A stretch of 42,952 nucleotides of DNA from Prevotellaceae bacterium (lineage in GTDB: Bacteria > Bacteroidota > Bacteroidia > Bacteroidales > Paludibacteraceae), in NCBI GenBank assembly GCA_031271005.1, contig JAISWT010000058.1, positions 1 to 42,952 of the forward strand. Direction: 5' to 3'. Shown here piece after piece: positions 33,988 through 42,833 of this stretch (positions are counted from its first letter, which is position 1; every line of letters starts with the position of its first letter). The notes under the pieces are model-generated. The model worked only from the letters and a program-made list of their open reading frames with translations. It was not told the DNA's origin and ran no database searches. A program made the translations under genes and the position numbers.

Positions 33988-34693
33988 GATTTATGTTCTT
34001 ATGCTTAATACATTCATTTTCAATAAGTTTCAATGCTTCCTCTATTTCCATGCAATCTTCGAGCCTCACTTTGCCTATGCGCACACGCTGCAAACTGACC
34101 AGATGTGCGCCACTGCCCAATGCTACGCCAATGTCGCGTGCCAAAGCCCTGATATACGTGCCTTTGCTACATTCTACCCGAATTGTTAGAAAAGGAGGTG
34201 CAAATTCCAGAATCTCTATTCTGTCAATTTTTAACAATTTTGGCTGTATTTCAACCTTCTCGCCTCTGCGAGCGTAGTCGTAGGCACGTTTCCCGTCAAT
34301 TTTCACCGCCGAAAACACCGGCGGTTCCTGCCATATTTCGCCCGTGAAAGCAGGAACAACCCGGCTGACAAGTTCAAAATCTATATGCTCTGTGGGAAAT
34401 GTTTTATCAACAGGCAGTTCCAAATCAAAAGAGGGAGTAGTTTGTCCGAGTTTCAAAGTGGCAATATACTCTTTTGTCTGTGCCGTAAAAGTGTCGATGT
34501 GTCGCGTCTTTTTTCCTGTGCAAACAATCAGCACGCCCGAAGCAAGGGGGTCAAGCGTGCCGGCATGTCCTACCTTTATTTTCTTTAAATTCAACGTTTT
34601 CAGCATCTTCCATCGCAATTTATTTACAACGTTGAACGATGTCCATTGTAGCGGCTTGTTAATGTACAGAATTTCGCCCTCAATAAAATTCAT
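33977..34693 (-). CDS. truB: tRNA pseudouridine-55 synthase TruB
   Basis: This enzyme converts U55 of the tRNA T loop to pseudouridine. From the ATG at 34693 there are 238 residues: GEILYINKPLQWTSFNVVNKLR, catalytic D48 in VGHAGTLDPLASGVL, TKEYIATLKLGQTTPSFD, PPVFSAVKIDGKRAYDYAR and the C-terminal SKGTYIRALARDIG. An upstream in-frame TTG (34744) is ruled out because the promoter -7 element (34712-34719) lies within that stretch. It is followed directly by the TonB receptor gene and preceded by a long inverted repeat after phoU. Confidence 0.95.
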   Translation of the reverse strand: MNFIEGEILYINKPLQWTSFNVVNKLRWKMLKTLNLKKIKVGHAGTLDPLASGVLIVCTGKKTRHIDTFTAQTKEYIATLKLGQTTPSFDLELPVDKTFPTEHIDFELVSRVVPAFTGEIWQEPPVFSAVKIDGKRAYDYARRGEKVEIQPKLLKIDRIEILEFAPPFLTIRVECSKGTYIRALARDIGVALGSGAHLVSLQRVRIGKVRLEDCMEIEEALKLIENECIKHKNINLVP

Positions 34694-34711
34694 AAAAGTT
34701 AAAAATTTTTG

Positions 34712-34719
34712 CAAATGTA
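34712..34719 (-). promoter_or_regulatory. -7 element for truB
   Basis: The minus strand reads TACATTTG, a good TAnnTTTG match, leaving a short leader to the ATG at 34693. A TTG lies about 22 bases upstream. Confidence 0.55.
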
Positions 34720-34751
34720 CGAATTTCTTTTCTAAAAATTCCAATTTTTAT

Positions 34752-34927
34752 TTAGTGATTAGTGATTAGAGTTTAGAGTTTAGTTATTAGTTATTAGAGT
34801 TTAATTGTTATGTGTCAGCAGTTCGTTTACAAAAACGACATCCTTACAAAGTCAATAATTCAATGTTTTTTCTAATAACTAAACTCTAATCACTAATCAC
34901 TAATCACTAACAACTAACCACTAACCA
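34752..34927. repeat. Heptamer arrays in inverted arrangement
   Basis: Left arm 34752-34798 (TTAGTGA, TTAGAGT and TTAGTTA units) and right arm 34871-34910 (the reverse complements CTAATAA, CTAAACT, CTAATCA) can pair for about 32 bases around an ~80-base core. CACTAAC units follow up to the phoU stop codon. Confidence 0.85.
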
Positions 34928-35608
34928 CTATTTGCCTTCCTGATGGCGTATATCTTTTCCTTCGGTGAGAAAGACGGTTGCTTCGGCTATGTTTGTGGCG
35001 CTGTCGCCGCAACGCTCCAGGTTGTGCGAAATAGCGCTCAGTGCAAGCATTCGCTCAATGTCTTTGACAGTGAGCGTGCGGTCGGCAAAGATTTGCTGCA
35101 ATTCGGTCTTCATCCTGTGGAACATTTCGTCTAATCTGTCATCTTCGGCAATTACCGTAAGGGCGGCGGCATAGTCCTGATTGGCAAACGAGCCGACAGC
35201 GTTGCGCAACATCTGATTTACAGCCTCAAGCATTTGGCTAACAAGGCGGCGGGCCGGGATAAGTTCCGGCGCGGAAAAATCGCTCGCCCTGATGTAGTGA
35301 ATAACGTTCAGCGCCATGTCGCCAACGCGCTCAAGGTTGGTCGTAATGTCCTGATAGGCAATGATTCGGCGCAAATCTTCGGCAACGGGGTTGAACTTGA
35401 AAATAGAAAATACCACCTCCTCGCGAATCTTTACCTCCAAACGGTCAATGATAATTTCGTTTGCCTCTGCCTCATCTATAAGCGGTTGAAGCGTTGAATT
35501 TTGAAGCAATTTTCCAAGAATTTGCAGTTGCGTAAGCGTCATTCGGGCAATCAGTTCAAATTCGCTCAGCAAAATTTGCAGTTGCTGTTTTTTTATTTCT
35601 GAAGTCAT
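34928..35608 (-). CDS. phoU: Phosphate uptake regulator PhoU
   Basis: PhoU links the Pst phosphate transporter to the PhoR kinase and restrains phosphate uptake and Pho-regulon expression. The 226-residue all-helical protein carries the two family repeats: LEVKIREEVVFSIFKFNPVA, then EDLRRIIAYQDITTNLERVGDMA in the first, and DRTLTVKDIERMLALSAISH, then NLERCGDSATNIAEA in the second, with the metal-binding E/D-(x)n-ER-GD motifs. pstB lies 78 bases upstream. The stop TAG is the first triplet of a repeat run (TAGTGGTTAG). Confidence 0.93.
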   Translation of the reverse strand: MTSEIKKQQLQILLSEFELIARMTLTQLQILGKLLQNSTLQPLIDEAEANEIIIDRLEVKIREEVVFSIFKFNPVAEDLRRIIAYQDITTNLERVGDMALNVIHYIRASDFSAPELIPARRLVSQMLEAVNQMLRNAVGSFANQDYAAALTVIAEDDRLDEMFHRMKTELQQIFADRTLTVKDIERMLALSAISHNLERCGDSATNIAEATVFLTEGKDIRHQEGK

Positions 35609-35686
35609 TTTTTGAAGATTAAAGAGTAAAGACTTTATTCAATTAAAAATTAAAATAAATTATATTGATTTAGTTCAATCTGTGCA

Positions 35687-36457
35687 TTATCCCACCACGC
35701 CTGTCAGATAATCTTCGGTTTGTTTGCTTTTGGGTTTGGTAAAAATTTGTTTCGTGTTGCCAAATTCCACCATTTCGCCCAGAAACATAAACATCGAATT
35801 GTCGGCAATTCTCGCCGCCTGACTCATGTTGTGCGTAACAATCACTATGCTGTACTGCTGTTTCAACTCCAAAATCAACTCTTCTATCCGCGCGGTAGCA
35901 ATAGGGTCAAGCGCTGAGGTCGGCTCGTCCATCAGCAGCACTTCGGGCTTTAGCGCAAGCGCGCGTGCAATGCACAGCCGCTGCTGCTGCCCGCCCGAAA
36001 GGAACGACCCCCGTTTTGCCATCGAATCTTTTACCTCGTCCCAAAGCCCCACGCTGCGCAATGACGCTTCGAGTACGTGGTTGCGCTCGGCTTTTTTCAA
36101 CTTGACGCCGTTGAGAATGTAGCCGGCAAGCACGTTGTCGGCAATGCTCATGGTAGGAAAAGGGTTAGGTCGCTGAAAAACCATGCCGGCTTGGCGCCGT
36201 ACTTCCATTGCATTGATTTTAAGGATATTAGCGCCTTTTAGCAAAATCTCGCCTTCGGTTACAATGTTGGGGTAAAGTTCGTGCATCCTATTAATAGCAC
36301 GCAGCAAAGTGCTTTTGCCACAGCCCGACGGACCCATTATGGCGGTAACAGTGTGCACTGTAAAACTCGCACTAACATCTGTAACTGCCCGCTTATCAGC
36401 GCCGTACGAAACAGAAACGTTTTTAAGTTCGATGATATATTCTCCGTTTTCAGACAT
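35687..36457 (-). CDS. pstB: Phosphate ABC transporter ATP-binding protein PstB
   Basis: This is the ATPase of the high-affinity phosphate importer. From the ATG at 36457 (256 residues) it shows IIELKNVSVSYG, Walker A GPSGCGKST followed by LLRAINRMHEL (PstB-specific), Q-loop VFQRPNPFPTMSIADNV, signature LSGGQQQRLCIARALA, Walker B VLLMDEPTSALDP and the switch VTHNMSQAARI. A TTG at 36478 would add seven residues and is less likely. phoU follows after 78 bases. Its usual partners pstS, pstC and pstA are not upstream, where a repeat block and divergent clpC lie instead, so they must be elsewhere. Confidence 0.95.
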   Translation of the reverse strand: MSENGEYIIELKNVSVSYGADKRAVTDVSASFTVHTVTAIMGPSGCGKSTLLRAINRMHELYPNIVTEGEILLKGANILKINAMEVRRQAGMVFQRPNPFPTMSIADNVLAGYILNGVKLKKAERNHVLEASLRSVGLWDEVKDSMAKRGSFLSGGQQQRLCIARALALKPEVLLMDEPTSALDPIATARIEELILELKQQYSIVIVTHNMSQAARIADNSMFMFLGEMVEFGNTKQIFTKPKSKQTEDYLTGVVG

Positions 36458-36617
36458 CTTTCCTGACAAATTTTGCAAAATATGTATATTTTGGGGTCAT
36501 TTAAATTTGTTGCAAAAATATAAGGAAAAGGCAACAGAAACATTGCGATTTTGTTACGTTTTTGTTAAAAAACCTTGGTTATGAAAGTTTTCTGTTTTCA
36601 GCAAAAAAATCTTTATT

Positions 36618-36860
36618 CTCCCGCTTTGGCGGGTCAAGTCTTTTTCTTTCACGGAGTAACACGGAGGTTTCACAGAGAGAGTTGAGAATTGAGAATTGAG
36701 AATTGAGAATTATTTTTACATTGAGACACAATGCTTTGCGTCTGTAAATTTTTATTTGCTAACTGCTAATTACTATCTGCTAACTGCTAACTGCTATCTG
36801 CTATCTGCTATCTGCTAACTGCTAACTGCTAATTGCTAATTACTAATTACTATCTGCTAT
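36618..36860. repeat. Composite repeat block between pstB and clpC
   Basis: The modules are a CCCGC-TTTG-GCGGG hairpin, a CACGGAG stretch, AATTGAG heptamers, the hairpin GACACAATGCTTTGCGTC (36723-36740) and 15 or more heptamers of CTGCTAA/CTGCTAT/TTACTAA type. The hairpin core is flipped compared with the block at 28881-29108. 36861-37013 is AT-rich and shows nothing besides the clpC promoter region. Confidence 0.88.
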
Positions 36861-37013
36861 GTGCCAAAATTTCCGATTTTTTATGACATTTTATTTATGG
36901 AACGTTTTTTGATAGGTTTTGTTCGGTAAAAAACAAACACTTACAAACAAGATGCACAATTTGACCGCGAATTTCGGTAATTTTTTGAAGTTTTTTCCCC
37001 ACTTTGCGCATTT

Positions 37014-37044
37014 TTTGTAAACTTTGATTTTTTATGTATTTTTG
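37014..37044 (+). promoter_or_regulatory. Bacteroidota-type promoter for clpC
   Basis: TTTG (37014-37017), a 19-base spacer and TATTTTTG (37037-37044) match the consensus. The predicted transcript start near 37051 puts the ATG at 37034 outside the transcript and supports the ATG at 37082. Confidence 0.8.
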
Positions 37045-37081
37045 TGAAAAACTTTTTCAATTTATAAAAAAAATATTTCTT

Positions 37082-39604
37082 ATGACATTAAGATATTCTG
37101 ATAATTTACAAAATATATTTACATACAGCATTCAGGAAGCCGAGCGTCTGGGCAATGACGCTGTAAAACCCGAACATTTGCTTTTGGCGATTTTGCGTTG
37201 CGCTTCAGGCAAGGCAATTGAGATATTGCAAAAGTCGAATGTCAATCTATCAGGTTTGAAGCAGCAAATAGAGGGTCATATCCGTACAGGAGCGGAACCG
37301 AATGGCGCTGATATAGCCTTCCACAAGAGCGCGGAAAGAGTGCGCATGCTTATGGAACTCGAAAGCAAGTCCCTGAAATCTGCGATTGTTGATACCGAAC
37401 ACCTTTTGCTGGCAATTTTGAAAGAAAAAAATAATATTGCTGCCAATGTGCTGAACGCTGAAAATTTCACGTACGAAACGGCACGCACTTTTTTCGAGGA
37501 GAAACCCAAGACCGCCTCTGCCTCAAAAGATTTTGACGATGACGAAGATGATGACGACGACTTGGGGAGACGCGACCCCATTGGAGTAACGCCTTTCGGC
37601 TCTACCTCAAGCGCTTCGAAAAACAAAAAAAGTGATACCCCTGCGCTCGACAGTTTTGGTACCGACATCACAAGAGCAGCATTAGAAAATCGCCTCGACC
37701 CGATTGTGGGACGCGAGCGCGAAATTGAGCGACTTGCACAAATCCTCTCGCGCAGAAAGAAAAACAACCCCGTACTTATAGGCGACCCCGGCGTAGGCAA
37801 ATCGGCAATAGTAGAAGGACTTGCATTGCGCATCGTTCAACGGCGCATTTCGCGTGTGCTGTTTGGCAAACGTGTAGTGGCGCTGGATATGGCAAGCATT
37901 GTGGCAGGCACAAAATATCGCGGACAATTTGAAGAACGCATCAAGGCTATTTTAAACGAACTGCAAAAAAATAAGGATATAATTTTATTTATTGACGAAA
38001 TCCACACAATCATAGGCGCAGGCAGCGCGGCAGGAACCCTTGACGCCGCAAACATGCTTAAACCTGCTCTGGCACGCGGCGATATTCAATGTATTGGTGC
38101 AACAACATTAGATGAGTACCGACAAAGCATTGAAAAAGACGGAGCATTGGAAAGACGATTCCAGAAAATCATTGTAGACCCAACCTCGCCCGAAGAAACG
38201 CTGCAAATTCTGCAAAATATACAAGACCGATACGAAGCGCATCACAACGTAAAATACACGCCCGAAGCGATTAAGGCATGCGTTACATTGACCGACAGGT
38301 ATATTACCGACCGCTGCTTCCCCGATAAAGCCATAGACGCACTTGATGAAGCCGGCTCGCGCGTGCATATCGGAACGGCTGCCGTGCCGGAAGAAGTGGA
38401 ACTGCTGGAAAAGAAGATTGCAGGACTTCAGGCGCAAAAACTGGAAGTTCTCGCAGAGCAGAAATATGAACTCGCCGTACCAATCCGCGACCATGAAAAG
38501 CAGACGCAATACGAACTTGAAGACGCCATTAAACGTTGGGAAAAAGAACTGTCAGAGCATCCGGAAACAGTTGATAAAGAGCAGGTTGCAGAGGTTGTAG
38601 CAATGATGTCGGGCGTGCCTGTACAACGCATCGCTCAGGCAGAAGGACTCAAATTGCGGCAAATGAAAGAGCAGTTGCAGGGAAAAATAATAGGACAGGA
38701 CGAGGCGGTACAAAAAGTAGTAAAAGCAATTCAGCGTAACAGAATAGGATTAAAAGACCCCTCTAAACCGATTGGCTCGTTCCTGTTTCTGGGTCCAACG
38801 GGCGTAGGTAAAACGCACCTGGCAAAAATTCTCGCCGAATTTATGTTTGACGGCGCCGATGCGCTTATTCGTGTAGATATGAGCGAATATATGGAAAAGT
38901 TCAGCGTTACGCGCCTTATAGGTGCGCCTCCGGGATATGTAGGATACGAAGAAGGCGGACATTTAACCGAAAAAGTGCGCAGAAAACCCTATTGCATAGT
39001 TCTGCTTGACGAGGTTGAAAAAGCACACCCCGATGTATTCAACCTGCTGCTGCAAGTGATGGACGAAGGACGACTGACCGACAGTTTGGGACGGCGCATT
39101 GATTTTAAAAATACTATTATAATAATGACTTCCAATGTAGGCTCGCGGCAGTTGAAAGAGTTTGGAAGCGGCATAGGTTTTACTTCAGATGAATATTCCG
39201 CAAATGCCGACTATTCAAAAAGTGTGATAAAAAAAGCCTTAAACAAGACTTTCTCGCCTGAATTTTTGAACCGAATTGACGAGATAATCACTTTTGAGCA
39301 ACTTGATAAAGCGGCAATCTTCAAAATCATTGATTTGGAACTCGAAGGACTCTTTGAGCGGGTCAAGGCGATGGGATACACATTGCTACTCACAGAGGAG
39401 ACCAAAAACTTTATAGCAGAAAAAGGCTTCGATGTGCAAAACGGCGCCCGACCGCTAAAACGCGCCATAAGGCGCTACCTCGAAGACGCACTCGCCGACA
39501 TCGTCCTGTCTGATACACTGCACGAAGGCGACACTATAGAAATGATTTTGGATAAGGAAAATGAAAAAATTGACGCAAAAATCAAAACTGCAATTAGCAA
39601 TTGA
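37082..39604 (+). CDS. clpC: ATP-dependent Clp protease ATPase subunit ClpC
   Basis: This AAA+ unfoldase feeds proteins to ClpP and serves in stress and quality control. The 840 residues from the ATG at 37082 contain an N-terminal double Clp-N repeat (about 1-145) and a very acidic linker ([12 protein letters not shown]). The first AAA+ module has Walker A GDPGVGKS (234-241) and [16 protein letters not shown], then the coiled M-domain ([19 protein letters not shown]). The second AAA+ module has GPTGVGKT (571-578) and [20 protein letters not shown]. An upstream in-frame ATG (37034) lies inside the promoter. The TGA stop at 39602-39604 is part of an AATTGAG repeat array. Confidence 0.96.
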   Translation: MTLRYSDNLQNIFTYSIQEAERLGNDAVKPEHLLLAILRCASGKAIEILQKSNVNLSGLKQQIEGHIRTGAEPNGADIAFHKSAERVRMLMELESKSLKSAIVDTEHLLLAILKEKNNIAANVLNAENFTYETARTFFEEKPKTASASKDFDDDEDDDDDLGRRDPIGVTPFGSTSSASKNKKSDTPALDSFGTDITRAALENRLDPIVGREREIERLAQILSRRKKNNPVLIGDPGVGKSAIVEGLALRIVQRRISRVLFGKRVVALDMASIVAGTKYRGQFEERIKAILNELQKNKDIILFIDEIHTIIGAGSAAGTLDAANMLKPALARGDIQCIGATTLDEYRQSIEKDGALERRFQKIIVDPTSPEETLQILQNIQDRYEAHHNVKYTPEAIKACVTLTDRYITDRCFPDKAIDALDEAGSRVHIGTAAVPEEVELLEKKIAGLQAQKLEVLAEQKYELAVPIRDHEKQTQYELEDAIKRWEKELSEHPETVDKEQVAEVVAMMSGVPVQRIAQAEGLKLRQMKEQLQGKIIGQDEAVQKVVKAIQRNRIGLKDPSKPIGSFLFLGPTGVGKTHLAKILAEFMFDGADALIRVDMSEYMEKFSVTRLIGAPPGYVGYEEGGHLTEKVRRKPYCIVLLDEVEKAHPDVFNLLLQVMDEGRLTDSLGRRIDFKNTIIIMTSNVGSRQLKEFGSGIGFTSDEYSANADYSKSVIKKALNKTFSPEFLNRIDEIITFEQLDKAAIFKIIDLELEGLFERVKAMGYTLLLTEETKNFIAEKGFDVQNGARPLKRAIRRYLEDALADIVLSDTLHEGDTIEMILDKENEKIDAKIKTAISN

Positions 39605-39684
39605 GAATTGAGAATTGAGAATTGAGAATTAGCAATTAACAATTAGCAATTAGTAATTAGCAATTAGCAATTGAGAATTAGTAA
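39596..39684. repeat. Heptamer array spanning the clpC stop codon
   Basis: It is composed almost entirely of AGCAATT, AATTGAG, AACAATT and AGTAATT units. It starts within the last clpC codons, contains the clpC stop and fills most of the 100-base gap before prmA. Confidence 0.92.
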
Positions 39685-39704
39685 TATCAAAAAAACTCAA
39701 AAAA

Positions 39705-40541
39705 ATGAATTATATCGAAGTCATTTTCAGTATAAACCAAAAAGAAGCGTACATTTTTGACCTGCTGGCGCAACAGTTGAGTGAGAACGGCTTCGAAAGT
39801 TTTACAAACGATACACAGACATTCAGCGCATTTATTTCGGAAAATAATTTTTCGGAAAACACATTGAAGGAAACATTACACAATTTTGAGTTCGCCGGTT
39901 TTGACAGTTATACAATAAAAAAAATAGAATCGAAAAACTGGAACGAAGAATGGGAAAAGAACTTTTATCAGCCTGTTGTTGTTGGTAATAAGTGTGTGAT
40001 ACACAGCGCTTTTCACCAAAACGTTCCACAAATGGAGTACGATATTATTGTCAATCCGAAAATGGCTTTCGGTACGGGGCATCATTTCACTACGCAAATG
40101 ATGCTGGAGTTTGTTCTGGAAACTCAAATTGCAGATAAACAGGTACTTGATATGGGCTGCGGCACGGCAATTCTGACCATTTTGGCTATGATGAGAGGCG
40201 CAAAAAGTTGTCTTGCTATTGATATTGACGACTGGTGCGTAGAAAATGCACAGGAAAACATTCTGTTAAATAATATTAATAATGTGGAAATATTACAGGG
40301 CGATGCCAAAGTATTGACAAAAAGGCGCTTCGATCTTATTTTGGCAAATATAAATCGCAATATTCTGCTTGCCGACATGCAAATTTATGCGAACTGTTTG
40401 AACGCGAGCGGGCAACTTTTCATTAGCGGTTTTTATGTTGATGACGCCGTGCTACTCACCGCCGAAGCAAAAAAAATGGATTTACAACTTGTTGATACAA
40501 AGCAAAATAACAACTGGTGTGCATTGAAATTTTCGAGGTAA
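39705..40541 (+). CDS. prmA: Ribosomal protein L11 methyltransferase
   Basis: This enzyme trimethylates ribosomal protein L11. The 278 residues have the N-terminal substrate-binding part, WNEEWEKNFYQPVVVG, NPKMAFGTGHHFTTQMMLE, SAM-binding VLDMGCGTAILTILAMMRGA, the acidic ribose-binding IDIDDWCVENAQEN and the NxN-type ILANINRNILL. The ATG at 39705 is 20 bases after the heptamer array. No promoter is evident, so expression may depend on read-through from clpC. Confidence 0.95.
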   Translation: MNYIEVIFSINQKEAYIFDLLAQQLSENGFESFTNDTQTFSAFISENNFSENTLKETLHNFEFAGFDSYTIKKIESKNWNEEWEKNFYQPVVVGNKCVIHSAFHQNVPQMEYDIIVNPKMAFGTGHHFTTQMMLEFVLETQIADKQVLDMGCGTAILTILAMMRGAKSCLAIDIDDWCVENAQENILLNNINNVEILQGDAKVLTKRRFDLILANINRNILLADMQIYANCLNASGQLFISGFYVDDAVLLTAEAKKMDLQLVDTKQNNNWCALKFSR

Positions 40542-40579
40542 AAAAACTCAAAACAAACAAATTATTAAAAAAATAAAAA

Positions 40580-41032
40580 TTGAAATTAAATTTACCCGAA
40601 TATTCTTTTTCCGTAAAAAAAGAATACGGAAAATTGCAAATATTTGACAGTTACCGCAAAAAATACGTTGCCCTAACGCCCGAAGAATGGGTAAGACAGC
40701 ATTTTGTGCGTTTTCTGATTGAGGCAAAACATTTTCCGTCTTCCCGCATAGCGGTGGAATACGCGCTGAAAATGAACGGATTGGAACGCCGATGCGATGC
40801 CGTTGTGTTTGGCAAAAACGGCTACCCGCAAATAATTATAGAACTTAAAGCCCCGCAAATCGCTCTGAATCAGGATGTTTTTGACCAGATTGCAGTTTAT
40901 AACTCCAAACTTAAAGTCAATTATTTTATCGTAAGCAACGGCTTGCAGCATTGTTGTTGCCGCGTTGATGCAGAAAATTCGCGCTATAAATTCCTGCCAC
41001 AAATCCCAGATTATCAGGAGTTTGAGTTCTGA
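40580..41032 (+). CDS. Type I restriction HsdR_N-domain-like protein
   Basis: The 150-residue protein consists of a single PD-(D/E)XK nuclease-fold domain of the HSDR_N_2 type. It shows YVALTPEEWVRQHFVRFLI at the N-terminus and the catalytic-like RRCDAVVFGKNGYPQIIIELKAP, with D, E and K positioned as in the family. It is a stand-alone domain common in Bacteroidota and not part of a restriction system here; its function is unknown. The start is TTG at 40580, giving MKLNLPEYSF, which fits the family. prmA ends 38 bases upstream. Confidence 0.85.
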   Translation: MKLNLPEYSFSVKKEYGKLQIFDSYRKKYVALTPEEWVRQHFVRFLIEAKHFPSSRIAVEYALKMNGLERRCDAVVFGKNGYPQIIIELKAPQIALNQDVFDQIAVYNSKLKVNYFIVSNGLQHCCCRVDAENSRYKFLPQIPDYQEFEF

Positions 41033-41051
41033 ACTCAAATTTTACGGAACA

Positions 41052-41603
41052 TCACCATATCCCCCCGCGAAACTTGTCGCGGTACAGCAAAAACGCATCA
41101 TTGATGATTTGCAGGGCAACATCTTTGCCAAGAAAATCATTCACAACAGTTTCCTTATTTTCAAGTTTTTTATAGTCTTCAAAAAAACTTTTCACCTCCT
41201 GAATTGTGTGGGTCGGCAGTTCGGCAATGTTGTTGTAGTGGTTCACAGACGGGTCGCCGTTGGCTACAGCGATTATCTTGTCATCTGCCTCGCCATTGTC
41301 GAGCATACGCATAACGCCGATAACCTTTGCCTCAACAATGCATAGCGGCACCACCTCAATCTGCGACAAAATCAAGATGTCGAGCGGGTCATGGTCTTCG
41401 CAGTAAGTCTGCGGAATAAAGCCGTAGTTGGCAGGATAATAAACCGAAGAAAACAGCACGCGGTCAAGGCGAATAAGCCCGTTTTCCTTATCAAGTTCGT
41501 ATTTGGCGCGAGTGCCGCGCGGAATTTCGATAATTCCATTCACAAGTTCAGGCACATTGTCGCCGTAAGATACGTGGTGCCAGGGATTGAAAGTGTTAGG
41601 CAT
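41052..41603 (-). CDS. ppa: Inorganic pyrophosphatase (family I)
   Basis: This enzyme hydrolyses pyrophosphate to phosphate and so drives biosynthetic reactions. From the ATG at 41603 there are 183 residues: [41 protein letters not shown] with the metal signature D70-D72-D75, LILSQ and the late GGIW ending. An in-frame TTG at 41645 would add 14 unlikely residues. The soluble enzyme is distinct from the membrane-bound proton-pumping type. It is convergent with the HsdR_N-like gene; upstream lies a repeat-filled spacer. Confidence 0.95.
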   Translation of the reverse strand: MPNTFNPWHHVSYGDNVPELVNGIIEIPRGTRAKYELDKENGLIRLDRVLFSSVYYPANYGFIPQTYCEDHDPLDILILSQIEVVPLCIVEAKVIGVMRMLDNGEADDKIIAVANGDPSVNHYNNIAELPTHTIQEVKSFFEDYKKLENKETVVNDFLGKDVALQIINDAFLLYRDKFRGGIW

Positions 41604-41715
41604 ATTTTTTTTATAAAATGATGATGTGAAAAATGGTGCACACAATACGAAGTTTATTAGCCGTCTTAGGGCAAACTCCGGACAAGTTTTGTGCTATTTA
41701 TATCGGTCAATAAAT

Positions 41716-42040
41716 TTAGTTTTCAGTTTTCAGAGATTACACGGATATTTTTCATTTTTTTGCGCCTTTGTGTTCTTTGTGTATCCTTTGTGCTCTTTGT
41801 GGTAAAAATATTAAACCACAAAGGACACAAAGATTTTTTCACAAAGGGCACAAAACTGATTAGTAAATAAAGTTAGTTTTCAGTTTTCAGTTTTCAGAGA
41901 TTACACGGAGATTTTTCATTTTTTTGCGCCTTTGTGTTCTTTGTGTATCCTTTGTGCTCTTTGTGGTAAAAATATTAAACCACAAAGGGCACAAAGATTT
42001 TTTCACAAAGGGCACAAAGCTGATTAGTAAATAAAGTTAG
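41716..42040. repeat. Tandem 164-base duplication containing long hairpins
   Basis: Two nearly identical copies lie 164 bases apart (CAGAGATTACACGG at 41731 and 41895; GGTAAAAATATTAAA at 41801 and 41965). Within each, CTTTGTGCTCTTTGTGG pairs with CCACAAAGGGCACAAAG around an AT loop. The 28396-28528 element contains the same hairpin arms. Nothing coding is seen. Confidence 0.88.
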
Positions 42041-42128
42041 TTTTTAGTTTTCAGTTTTCAGAGTCTCCGTAATTAAGAAATGAAGAAATTATATTCAATT
42101 ACGAATTAAAAATTACGAATTACGATTT

Positions 42129-42158
42129 GCTAATTGCTAATTGCTAATTGCTAATTGA
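42129..42158. repeat. GCTAATT heptamer array
   Basis: Four units of GCTAATT (the reverse complement of AATTAGC) lie about 75 bases beyond the 3' end of the FKBP-type gene. The spacer 42041-42233 otherwise holds AT-rich sequence only. Confidence 0.8.
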
Positions 42159-42233
42159 TTAAAGTTTCTAACTATTTCTAAACTCTGAAAACTAATTCTG
42201 CCCTCGCTGCTTAAAACGTTGAAATACAAGATA

Positions 42234-42773
42234 TTACAAATCTACTACAACGTGATATATCACCGAAGCGAAAGGCGGGATTTTTTTGCCGTCGCCTTTG
42301 GCTCCAAACGCCAGATAGTAAGGCACAACAAAAACCGCCGAGTCGCCGCCTGCAAGCAGTAGCAACCCACTCTCAAGCCCTGTTGTCATTTCTTTTTTGC
42401 CAAAACGGGCAATGAAAGTTTCTGATTTAACCGCCTCATTATCAAGCAGGTAAAGATGATAGCGCACCTGCGCTGAATCCTTCCTGTTTAATCGCTCACT
42501 TTTTTGTGCCGAAAAAATTTTGTACCAAAATCCTTCCGGTGATTTTTTGAAATCGGCGTAATTCTTATTTACAAATTCGGTTAAAACGCTGTCTGTATGC
42601 GTTATAATCGCGCTGTTAAGTTTTGTCAAAAAATACGCCGTACTGTCGGGCGCATTGTCTCTGTTTGAAGGAAGTTGAGGCAACTTATTCTTTATGCAAG
42701 AAGCGCCTGAAACACTGAAAATGAATAAAACAGCAATAATTATAATGTTATTTTTGGTACAAAAGCGTTTCAT
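42234..42773 (-). CDS. FKBP-type peptidyl-prolyl isomerase lipoprotein
   Basis: The 179-residue lipoprotein has lipidated Cys in the motif VSGASC near residue 26. The C-terminal ~110 residues resemble an FKBP domain: EGFWYKIFSA, VRYHLYLLDNEAV, MTTGLESGLLLLAGGDSAVF and the ending YYLAFGAKGDGKKIPPFAS, then VIYHVVVDL, which keep the FKBP pattern (P-x-A-FG, IPP, L-F-V-L). It would catalyse proline isomerisation in the periplasm. Several aromatic pocket residues differ, so activity is uncertain. Gliding-type GldI proteins are similar. A MITE-like element lies upstream. Confidence 0.8.
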   Translation of the reverse strand: MKRFCTKNNIIIIAVLFIFSVSGASCIKNKLPQLPSNRDNAPDSTAYFLTKLNSAIITHTDSVLTEFVNKNYADFKKSPEGFWYKIFSAQKSERLNRKDSAQVRYHLYLLDNEAVKSETFIARFGKKEMTTGLESGLLLLAGGDSAVFVVPYYLAFGAKGDGKKIPPFASVIYHVVVDL

Positions 42774-42833
42774 TTATGTAAAATAAAAAATAAAATGTGA
42801 TAATATTCTTGAATTTCTTTTAAAAAAAATATA

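Noticed and set aside
34694..34744. Longer truB start at TTG 34744
   Set aside because: The stretch contains the likely promoter -7 element TACATTTG, and the TruB family begins at the ATG at 34693.
36760..36860. Minisatellite or CRISPR-like array
   Set aside because: It is pure heptamer repetition with no spacer sequences.
37034..37081. Longer clpC start at ATG 37034
   Set aside because: That ATG overlaps the -7 element (37037-37044) of a near-consensus promoter, and the extra 16 residues do not belong to the Clp-N domain.
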